Positions 15,898-23,535 of a stretch of DNA of 38,937 nt are shown here, piece by piece; position 1 is the first letter of the stretch; each line of letters opens with the position of its first letter. The DNA lies in NCBI RefSeq assembly GCF_000424585.1, contig NZ_AUKE01000030.1:1-38937 (forward strand), read 5' to 3'. The notes under the pieces were generated by a model. The model searched no databases. It was not told where the DNA came from and saw only the letters and a program-made list of their open reading frames with translations. The stretch is from Butyrivibrio sp. MC2013 (GTDB lineage: Bacteria > Bacillota > Clostridia > Lachnospirales > Lachnospiraceae). The position numbers were made by a program, and so were the translations under genes.

Positions 15898-18800
15898 GTG
15901 GATAAGCGTAGTCCAAAGGCAGCAATATATACAGTTATTGCACTGGCAGCAGCTCTTTTCATGATGCTGCTTCCTTTGAGTGCCTCTGCTCACGATTATG
16001 GCGGCGGATACGCTGTGACCAAGCAGTTGCCCGGAGTAGGCTACACTGCTGAAGTATATGATGCATCCAATGGACTGCCTACTTCAGATGCCATGAATAT
16101 ACTGGCAGCTTCAGATGGTCATATCTGGATAGGCGGCTACAGCGGAGTGATACGTTATGATGGCTCAAAGTTTGAAAGACTGGATACTTCCACAGGCCTT
16201 ACCAGTGCCAGAGTGCTTTTTGAAGACAGTAAGGGCAGGATATGGGTAGGAACCAATGACAATGGCGTGGTTGTCATAGATCATAATGAGTATACACATC
16301 TGTCCTATGAGAGCGAACTGCCTGCTTCATCCATACGTACCTTTGAAGAAGATGGCGAAGGTAATGTCTTTATAGGCACTACCTCAGGAATATGCTATGC
16401 AGATCCTGATATGAACATACACCTTGTTTCCAATAATCTTTTGGACAAAGAGCGTATACTCAAAATGGATTATGACAATAACGGTATTATATATGGTCAG
16501 ACAGGTAACGGGTATCTTTTTACCATCAAAAATTGCAAGGTTACCAAGATCTATACCAGCAGTAACCTTGGCATTGAGGAAGCTTCAACTATAATGGTGG
16601 ATCCTGTTAACGAGGGCATGATCTATATAGGGACCGAGGGAAGCGTGGTCTATCATGGCACCTTTGGTCAGAGAGCAGCCCAGATGGAGACTATATCTGT
16701 GGCTCCCCTGGAGGGTATATATTGCATAAGCTATGAGTGCGGAAGGGTATGGATATCTTCTCTTAGGAGCATAGGCTATCTTGATGCGCTCAATAAATTT
16801 ACCCTTATATCAGGACTGCCCTTTGACAGCGGAATAGAAATGATGACTTCTGATTATCAGGGTAATATGTGGTTTGCATCATCAACCCAAGGCGTGATGA
16901 AGCTGGTGAGCAATAACTTCCTGGATTATAACAAGTATCTCATGCTGCCCGGAGATGTTACCAACGCAGTGTGCATTCATAACGGATATATTTATATAGG
17001 CACAGATAACGGCCTTATGGTGATCAGGCAAAAGGATGGTATCCAGGTCATAAATGAACTGGCCAAATATCTGACAGGCACCAGGATACGCTGTATCAAG
17101 GCAGATAATAAGGGCAATCTGTGGATTGCCTGCTTTAATAATGATCTGGGCCTTGTTTGCTATGATTCAAACAGTAAGATCAAAAATTATACTCGCAAAA
17201 ACGGCATGCCTGATAACCAGGTCAGGAGCATATATATAAGCTCTGATAATAAAATACTGGCTGGTACCAATGGCGGCCTTGCAGTGCTCAAAGACGGCGG
17301 TTTTCTAAAGACTGTAGGTGCCAATGATGGAATGAAGAATACAGTACTGCTCACCGTTTCTGAATACGAGGATGGGAGCTATCTGGTAGGTACTGATGGA
17401 GACGGCCTATACAAGATCGATAAGAAAGGCCTCACCAGGCTTGGGCGCGAAGATGGCCTCACCAGTGATGTTGTGATGAGGATAGTCAAGGATGATGAGA
17501 GAGGTGTATACTGGCTGGTCACATCTAATTCTATTGAGTATATAAAGGATGGCAGGATAAGGGAGATAAGCTCTTTTCCTTACAACAACAATTACGATAT
17601 CTACCTTCAGGATAATGGACTGGCCTGGATCCTTTCTTCGTATGGCATATATGAAGTAAAGATAGAAGATATGCTGAATGATTCTATATCGGATTACAGG
17701 CTTTTTACTGTGGAAAACGGTATGCCTTATGCCATTACCAGTAATTCCTACAGTGCCATTGATGAGGATGGATATATATATATTGCCGGACGAGACGGCG
17801 TGATCAAGGCGGATATCGCAAATGGACTGGACTATGATGATACTCTTCTGACAGATATCAATGCTGTCTATTGTGATGATGAGAGGATATATCCCGGTGA
17901 AAATGGAATATATATGATCCCTGCATCAGATGGACGTATAGAGATAGATGCATCTGTAATGGACTATTCAATGATGAATCCCACGGTCCATGTTTATCTG
18001 GAAGGACTAAGGGATGAAGGAATCACAGTTCCCAGGAGTCAGCTGACAAGCCTTGATTACACAAGGCTCCCTTATGGCAATTATCTGCTGCATATACAGA
18101 TTCTGGATAAGGTATCCGACAGTATCTTGCAGGATGATGTATATTCACTTATCAAACGCCCCAGATTTACTGAGCTTTTGATTGTGAGACTGGCATTTAT
18201 GGCCATGGTGATACTGCTGGCAGGCTTTATAGTATGGAGATTCATGAAATCTACAGTTGTCAGCCGTCAGTATGAAGAGATCAGGCTTGCCAAAGAAGAA
18301 GCTGAGAATGCAAATAAGGCCAAAACCAGGTTCCTGGCTAATATGTCTCATGAGATCCGTACTCCCATAAATACCATTATGGGCATGAATGAGATGATCA
18401 TGAGAGAGAACGCTTCAGGCGTACCCAAAGGCTACTACCTTGCTATGTTTAATTATTCCATGGACATACGCAATGCTTCGGAAGCACTCCTTAGCCTTGT
18501 TAATGATCTCCTGGATATGTCCAAGATGGAATCAGGCAAGATGCACCTGGTAGAACAGGATTATGACAGCGTGGATATGCTAAGGTCTATTGTTGCTATG
18601 ATCAGACCCAGAAGTACAGAAAAAGAGCTGGGCTTTGATGTGGTCATAGATGAGATATTGCCGGTTAAATTCTATGGTGACAGTGGCAAGATCAAGCAGA
18701 TAGTACTTAATCTTTTGACTAATGCTGTCAAATATACAGCCAAGGGCGGAATATGTCTTACAGTATCTATGGATGAGAGACAGGATGATAAGGCGGTAGT

Positions 18801-20115
18801 TCGTTTCTCAGTCAAAGATACGGGTATGGGTGTCAGGCAGGAGGATATGGACAAACTCTTTGCAGCCTATGAGAGATTGGACGAAGAGAAGAACAGTAAT
18901 ATCCAGGGTACCGGCCTTGGTCTTGATATATCCAGAAGGTTTGCGGAGCTTATGGGCGGCAGACTCTGGTGCGAGAGTGTATACGGAGAAGGCTCTGATT
19001 TTATCTTTACACTGACTCAGAAGATCGTAGATGACAGTCCTCTTGGTATATTCAAAGAAAGGGAAGAGACATCTTCAAGCGGTCAGTATATACCAAAGTT
19101 TGTGGCTCCCGATGCGGATATCCTGGTTGTGGATGATAATAGCATGAACCTCAATGTCATCAAGGGACTGTTGAAGGCAACAAGGGTATTTGTGACCACA
19201 TCTACCAGCGGCGAGGATGCTCTTGAGAAGATCAAGGTAAATGACTATGATCTGGTATTTTTGGATCATATGATGCCCGGAATGGATGGTATAGAGACTG
19301 TGGCAGAGATCAGAAAGACCCATCCGGACCTTCCTGTCTATGCCCTTACCGCCAATGCTACTGCAGGTGAGGAATTCTACAAATCCAAAGGCTTTAACGG
19401 TTATCTGGCAAAGCCCATAGAGACTCAGAAGCTGGAAGAGACCATCATGAAGCACCTGCCTGAAGAGAAGATGGAAAAGCCGGGCGCTGAAGATGTGGTA
19501 ACAGAGCTTGATGAGATGCCTGAAAATATGTTCTGGATATATGAGACTGAGGGTATATCTGCAGATGAAGGTATCAGGAATTCCGGCGGCATCTCCAATT
19601 ATATCTACTCGCTGAATCTCTTCCTGGATACCATTGATGAAAATTATAAGGTTATAAGCGATTCCTACGAAAGCGATAATATAAGGCTCTATACTATCAA
19701 GGTACATGCTCTTAAGAGCTCGGCCCGCATCATAGGCGCAATGGAGCTGTCAGAAAAGGCGCTGCAATTGGAGGATGCAGGCAACAGAAAAGACAAGGCT
19801 TATATAGATGCGCATACTACGGAGCTGCTGGAGGATTATCTTGCTTATAAAGATAAATTAAAGAATCTGAAAGAGAACAATAAGAAATCCCAAAATCTGC
19901 CGAAAATATCAGAAGAAGACCTGAAGGATGCCTATGAGGCTCTCCGCGATGTTATCCCTCAGATGGATTATGATTCCGTAGAGATGATATTGGAGCAGCT
20001 CTCTGAGTATAGGCTGCCTGATGAAGATGAAGAACGTATAGAAGAGCTGGATAAACTCCTTAAGCTCTTTGACTGGGAAACAATGGAAGAACTGATAAAC
20101 AAGTCCGACGTTTAA
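15898..20115 (+). CDS. Beta-propeller hybrid histidine kinase (HisKA-HATPase-REC-HPt)
   Basis: This 1405-residue sensor has a signal peptide (cut near SASA, residue 30). A large outside region follows with many two-component-regulator propeller units (DGHIWIGGYSGVIRYDG, KGRIWVGTNDNGVVVID and later copies), to about residue 640. Then come a Y_Y_Y-like beta domain, one membrane helix (about 762-785), HisKA with H818 (NMSHEIRTP), HATPase (NLLTNAVKY, DTGMG, GTGLGL), a receiver with D1123 (FLDHMMPGMDG) and an HPt domain with H1270 (HALKSSARIIGA). The build resembles Bacteroides polysaccharide sensors, but it ends in HPt, not a DNA-binding domain, so the phosphate must pass to another protein. GTG 15898 fits GGAGG better than TTG 15895. 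Confidence 0.92.
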   Translation: MDKRSPKAAIYTVIALAAALFMMLLPLSASAHDYGGGYAVTKQLPGVGYTAEVYDASNGLPTSDAMNILAASDGHIWIGGYSGVIRYDGSKFERLDTSTGLTSARVLFEDSKGRIWVGTNDNGVVVIDHNEYTHLSYESELPASSIRTFEEDGEGNVFIGTTSGICYADPDMNIHLVSNNLLDKERILKMDYDNNGIIYGQTGNGYLFTIKNCKVTKIYTSSNLGIEEASTIMVDPVNEGMIYIGTEGSVVYHGTFGQRAAQMETISVAPLEGIYCISYECGRVWISSLRSIGYLDALNKFTLISGLPFDSGIEMMTSDYQGNMWFASSTQGVMKLVSNNFLDYNKYLMLPGDVTNAVCIHNGYIYIGTDNGLMVIRQKDGIQVINELAKYLTGTRIRCIKADNKGNLWIACFNNDLGLVCYDSNSKIKNYTRKNGMPDNQVRSIYISSDNKILAGTNGGLAVLKDGGFLKTVGANDGMKNTVLLTVSEYEDGSYLVGTDGDGLYKIDKKGLTRLGREDGLTSDVVMRIVKDDERGVYWLVTSNSIEYIKDGRIREISSFPYNNNYDIYLQDNGLAWILSSYGIYEVKIEDMLNDSISDYRLFTVENGMPYAITSNSYSAIDEDGYIYIAGRDGVIKADIANGLDYDDTLLTDINAVYCDDERIYPGENGIYMIPASDGRIEIDASVMDYSMMNPTVHVYLEGLRDEGITVPRSQLTSLDYTRLPYGNYLLHIQILDKVSDSILQDDVYSLIKRPRFTELLIVRLAFMAMVILLAGFIVWRFMKSTVVSRQYEEIRLAKEEAENANKAKTRFLANMSHEIRTPINTIMGMNEMIMRENASGVPKGYYLAMFNYSMDIRNASEALLSLVNDLLDMSKMESGKMHLVEQDYDSVDMLRSIVAMIRPRSTEKELGFDVVIDEILPVKFYGDSGKIKQIVLNLLTNAVKYTAKGGICLTVSMDERQDDKAVVRFSVKDTGMGVRQEDMDKLFAAYERLDEEKNSNIQGTGLGLDISRRFAELMGGRLWCESVYGEGSDFIFTLTQKIVDDSPLGIFKEREETSSSGQYIPKFVAPDADILVVDDNSMNLNVIKGLLKATRVFVTTSTSGEDALEKIKVNDYDLVFLDHMMPGMDGIETVAEIRKTHPDLPVYALTANATAGEEFYKSKGFNGYLAKPIETQKLEETIMKHLPEEKMEKPGAEDVVTELDEMPENMFWIYETEGISADEGIRNSGGISNYIYSLNLFLDTIDENYKVISDSYESDNIRLYTIKVHALKSSARIIGAMELSEKALQLEDAGNRKDKAYIDAHTTELLEDYLAYKDKLKNLKENNKKSQNLPKISEEDLKDAYEALRDVIPQMDYDSVEMILEQLSEYRLPDEDEERIEELDKLLKLFDWETMEELINKSDV

Positions 20116-20170
20116 TATGTCCGGTTTTCTTTGCAGGCACTGCGAACTGCGCAGAGCATGGAGGAATGAG

Positions 20171-20935
20171 ATGACCAATAAGAGGATACTTTTTACCGGA
20201 GAAAAAGAATCATTTATTGCCAGGGTCCTGATCAAAAAAGTGCAGGAGGCGCGCATAGACTGCGAATTTGTGCCCTGCACTGTCAATGCTCTTGGAGACA
20301 AGCTGGATGAAGTACAGCTCATAGCTCTCTACATGGAAGATGGCTATGGGATAGCTGAAGATGTACTCCATTTTTTGACGGATACACTTGAAGAAAAAGG
20401 AGGCATGCTCATTCTCATAGGTGAAGCTACAGAGCTTAAATTCGTACATGAGAGAGTGCCTGATGAGCTGATATATTATGTTTTTTCAAGGCCTGTTGAT
20501 AATGCTCAGTTTGTGTCTACTGTCTCTGACTTTTTTACCAAGATGGACTCCGGTGAGTTTAAAAAGAGCATCCTTATAGTGGATGATGATCCTCAGTATC
20601 TGAATCTGGTAAGGCAGTGGCTAAAGGGAACCTATAAGGTATTTATGGCTAACTCCGGTCTCCAGGCTATTAAGTTCCTGGGCAAAAACAAGGTGGACCT
20701 GATCCTTTTGGATCACGAGATGCCTGTGACCAGCGGCCCTCAGGTGCTGGAGATGTTAAGGAGTGATGAAGAGACCAAGTCCATACCTGTCATGTTCCTC
20801 ACGGGTAAGAGTGACAAGGAAAGTGTCATGGCGGTGGTGGCCCTTAAGCCCGAAGGCTATTTTCTCAAGAATATTAAGAGTGATGAGCTTTTGGAGAAGC
20901 TCAATGAATTCTTTATCCTGCACTATGCCAGATAA
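20171..20935 (+). CDS. Tandem receiver protein: degenerate REC plus intact REC
   Basis: A 254-residue cytoplasmic protein without any output domain. Residues 133-254 form a normal response-regulator receiver: SILIVDDDPQYL, phospho-acceptor D181 in LILLDHEMP, and VMFLTGKSD. The conserved K-P near the end is replaced by FLKNI, keeping the lysine. Residues 1-125 look like a second receiver that has lost its acidic pocket and acceptor but keeps a late FSRPVDNAQF stretch. The gene follows the hybrid kinase by 55 bases and is the obvious phosphate acceptor for its HPt domain. The start at ATG 20171 has GGAGGAATG before it; an in-frame ATG at 20117 lacks a ribosome site. Confidence 0.86.
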   Translation: MTNKRILFTGEKESFIARVLIKKVQEARIDCEFVPCTVNALGDKLDEVQLIALYMEDGYGIAEDVLHFLTDTLEEKGGMLILIGEATELKFVHERVPDELIYYVFSRPVDNAQFVSTVSDFFTKMDSGEFKKSILIVDDDPQYLNLVRQWLKGTYKVFMANSGLQAIKFLGKNKVDLILLDHEMPVTSGPQVLEMLRSDEETKSIPVMFLTGKSDKESVMAVVALKPEGYFLKNIKSDELLEKLNEFFILHYAR

Positions 20936-20952
20936 AAGGGAGTGAAGATCCA

Positions 20953-23316
20953 ATGTTTGACTTTATCAGAAGATACCAACTGGATATAATGCTGGCCCTT
21001 TCTGCGACCTGTGCTACATTTGCCATCCTTCTCTTTTTTACTAAATTTCTCAGCAGGAATAAAAAAAGAGATCTGATTTTGATGGAGTTTATCGCCACTT
21101 TTCTTCTCTTCTTTGACCGCATGGCATATATCTACGATGGCGATCTGTCCGCATTTGGTATTGTAATGCACAGGATCAGTAATCTTGTGGTATATCTGAT
21201 GACTGCGGCTATTGTGCTGGGATTTAATATGTACCTTGAGGACCTTTTGGCAGAAGAGGCCAGAGTTCCCAAGACACCTCTTAGGCTGGTCATTGTAAGA
21301 TTTGCTACCTCAGCGGAGATGCTGCTTGTCTTTTTGTCCCAGTTTACAGGCTTTTATTATTACTATGATGAATACAATATATATCATAGAGGCCCGGGCT
21401 TTGTTCTGGCCTATGTGGTACCTGTTGTCTGTCCTGTCATTCAGTTTACGGTGATAATGCACTATCGAAGGTCATTTAGCCGCATTGTCTATATTTCCCT
21501 TAGCTCTTTTATTTTCGTGCCCATAGCAGTAGGTATACTGCAGATCTTTACCTTTGGAATATCCATAGTCAATATCTCGCTGGTTTTTGTATCCATTCTC
21601 CTTTATATCTTTGCATATCTTGATCTGAACAGAAATGTGGAAATCTCTCATCAGAATGAAAAGGTAGAGCTGGAAAAGGAAAAGTTCAGGATGAAAAAGC
21701 TCTTTGACCAGTGTGCCAATGCTTTTATGTCAGCAGTTGAAGGCAGGAAGAGCTATGCTCCGGGGCATTCGGGGAGAGTTGCGAGGCTTGCCAGAAAGCT
21801 GGCGGAAAGTATGGGCAAGGATCCCCGGGAATGTGATGATGTGTATTATGCAGCACTCCTCCACGACATAGGCATGATGGCTATGCCTGACAGTGTACTC
21901 AAAAGAGAAGATGATCTGACTATTGAAGAATATGAGCTGCTAAAACAAAAGCCCATAGAGGGGGCCAGGATACTATCTTCGATAACGGAATATCCCGCAC
22001 TTGGTGAAAGCGTGATAGCCAGTAAAGAGCGATATGATGGTAAGGGCTATCCGAAGGGCCTTAAGGGCAGCGATATCCCGGAGATATCAAGGATCGTAGC
22101 TATATGTGATGCCTATGACAGCATGATGATGCCGGTTGGTTACAGTGATGCTCTGCCTTATCAGTATGTAAGAGAGGAGATAGTCAAGCAGACCGGCAGC
22201 GAATTTGATCCTGAGATATCGGAATCCTTTTTGAAACTCATGGATGAAGTGAATTTTGACAGGAAAGAGGATGAATTGTCCCATATTGATAAAGAGCTTT
22301 TATGTAAAGATTATAAAGGCTCTGTGACTGCGGGAATACCTGTGTCGGTCAATAAGGTAAGGTTATCCTTTAAAGCTGAGCTTAAAGGGAGAGAACATGG
22401 CTTATTTTCAGAGCCGGTCCTTATTGTCTTTGATTCTTACGACAGGCATATCCATTCGGACCCCAAGGCTGTTGAAGCCTATCAGTATATAGAGTATGGT
22501 GAACTGTGGTTTGACGGACACTTTGTATCCACCGCAGCCAGAAAACTGGAAGTAAGGGTAGCAGAGCCTACAGGGCTCAAAACAACGGAGCATAGCTATA
22601 TTGTGACAGCTGCCAGATTTGAAGACCATATGTCCCTGATAATGGAGCATGGCGGCCAAAGTCTGGAGGCTGTGATTGCCATGCCCGACAGATCAGGGTC
22701 AGTATATCTGGCTCTGACAGGAGAAAATTGCAGAATTTATGATATCGCCGTAGAGCATACCGGTGAAAAGGTGGAGGAAGGAGATATCAGAAAGATCGCA
22801 TCTGAGATCAATTATACAGGCAGAATGGAAGCAGATCTTCCCAATATCCAGATTGACAATAACAGATCAGCAGCCAGCCAGGGAGTCAGGGTGGAGGATG
22901 GACTTCGAATTGATTTCCACAGTATGAGCCTGCCTTCCGCTAATCTGGTATGGCATTGTCCTTATGTAGTCCTCTTTTTCTCCAATGACGGCAGAGTAAA
23001 TGGAGAGGGCTATCGTGAATATGCCCTTGTCAAGATAAATGGTGAAGCCGGCGGAGTTGATAAGTATACTGATAGCAGCTTCTCCTTGAAGAAAAAAGAC
23101 GGCTTCCCCGGCTGGAATACATGGAAGGAGAAGTGCAAGGAAGGGATAGAGTGCAGCGTGGCCTTTAAAAAGTCTGGCAGAAAACTGCAGCTGTCTACTG
23201 AGAACATGGGACTTAAGCTGGATTATAAATGTGAGATCAGAGACGGTAGTGATACTGTCTATGTGGCTCTTACCGGTGACCAGGTGGCACTTACTGACAT
23301 TAGGATAAGAGCGTGA
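20953..23316 (+). CDS. Membrane HD-GYP-like protein with degraded active site and novel C-terminal region
   Basis: The 787-residue protein begins with about seven hydrophobic segments (residues 10-225), then a coiled-coil stretch (EKVELEKEKFRMKKL) and an HD-GYP domain (about 250-420). H272 and HD (H304-D305) remain, and YDGKGYPKGLKG keeps the GYP motif. However, HDIGK reads HDIGM, the usual H of the HT/HP step is K333, and the HHE pair is SKE (S357-K358). Loss of these metal ligands suggests a binding or adaptor role rather than hydrolysis. Residues 450-787 match no family I know; they look beta-rich, and VYLALTGENCRIYDI recurs as VYVALTGDQVALTDI, so the region is internally duplicated. It is last in the operon, 17 bases after the tandem-REC gene. 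Confidence 0.83.
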   Translation: MFDFIRRYQLDIMLALSATCATFAILLFFTKFLSRNKKRDLILMEFIATFLLFFDRMAYIYDGDLSAFGIVMHRISNLVVYLMTAAIVLGFNMYLEDLLAEEARVPKTPLRLVIVRFATSAEMLLVFLSQFTGFYYYYDEYNIYHRGPGFVLAYVVPVVCPVIQFTVIMHYRRSFSRIVYISLSSFIFVPIAVGILQIFTFGISIVNISLVFVSILLYIFAYLDLNRNVEISHQNEKVELEKEKFRMKKLFDQCANAFMSAVEGRKSYAPGHSGRVARLARKLAESMGKDPRECDDVYYAALLHDIGMMAMPDSVLKREDDLTIEEYELLKQKPIEGARILSSITEYPALGESVIASKERYDGKGYPKGLKGSDIPEISRIVAICDAYDSMMMPVGYSDALPYQYVREEIVKQTGSEFDPEISESFLKLMDEVNFDRKEDELSHIDKELLCKDYKGSVTAGIPVSVNKVRLSFKAELKGREHGLFSEPVLIVFDSYDRHIHSDPKAVEAYQYIEYGELWFDGHFVSTAARKLEVRVAEPTGLKTTEHSYIVTAARFEDHMSLIMEHGGQSLEAVIAMPDRSGSVYLALTGENCRIYDIAVEHTGEKVEEGDIRKIASEINYTGRMEADLPNIQIDNNRSAASQGVRVEDGLRIDFHSMSLPSANLVWHCPYVVLFFSNDGRVNGEGYREYALVKINGEAGGVDKYTDSSFSLKKKDGFPGWNTWKEKCKEGIECSVAFKKSGRKLQLSTENMGLKLDYKCEIRDGSDTVYVALTGDQVALTDIRIRA

Positions 23317-23423
23317 TCAGAAAAGCTTTTGTTAAAATATACCAAAAAACGTATGCGGATTTAGATAGCTTTTAACGAAAAAAAAATAGGTAATTGCATT
23401 CCGGATAACCCTGTGTTAATTTG

Positions 23424-23446
23424 TATAATATAAAAACGTTTTTATA
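23424..23446 (+). promoter_or_regulatory. Probable -10 box with overlapping LacI-type operator
   Basis: TATAAT at 23424-23429 runs into the 18-base perfect palindrome TATAAAAACGTTTTTATA (23429-23446), with a central CG as in LacI-family operators. The site would cover the start of transcription of the GH3 operon. No good -35 box was found at the right distance. The LacI gene at 30754 is the natural candidate for its repressor. Confidence 0.65.
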
Positions 23447-23481
23447 CTGTTTTTGTTATTCAAGAAGTCATGATTCATCAG

Positions 23482-23524
23482 TATAAAAATGTTTTTTTAA
23501 AAAATTTCGATAAAAACGTTTCTA
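23482..23524 (+). promoter_or_regulatory. Two further operator-like palindromes before the GH3 gene
   Basis: TATAAAAATGTTTTTTT (about 23482-23498) and TAAAAACGTTTCTA (23511-23524) are imperfect copies of the operator at 23429-23446. Centres are about 53 and 27 bases apart. They lie in the leader between the promoter and the preferred ATG at 23536, allowing several repressor dimers to bind together. The first of the two is weak because the area is A/T-run rich. Confidence 0.45.
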
Positions 23525-23535
23525 GGGAGCTTGAG

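Noticed and set aside
19075..19707. 210-codon minus-strand frame inside the hybrid kinase gene
   Set aside because: It mirrors the REC and HPt coding region of the + strand; the predicted protein is low-complexity hydrophobic sequence without a family.
23317..23423. Searched for a terminator between the second HD-GYP gene and the GH3 promoter
   Set aside because: AAAAGCTTTT and a later A run are present but no stable stem with a following T run was found, so read-through from the signalling operon into the GH3 operon remains possible.
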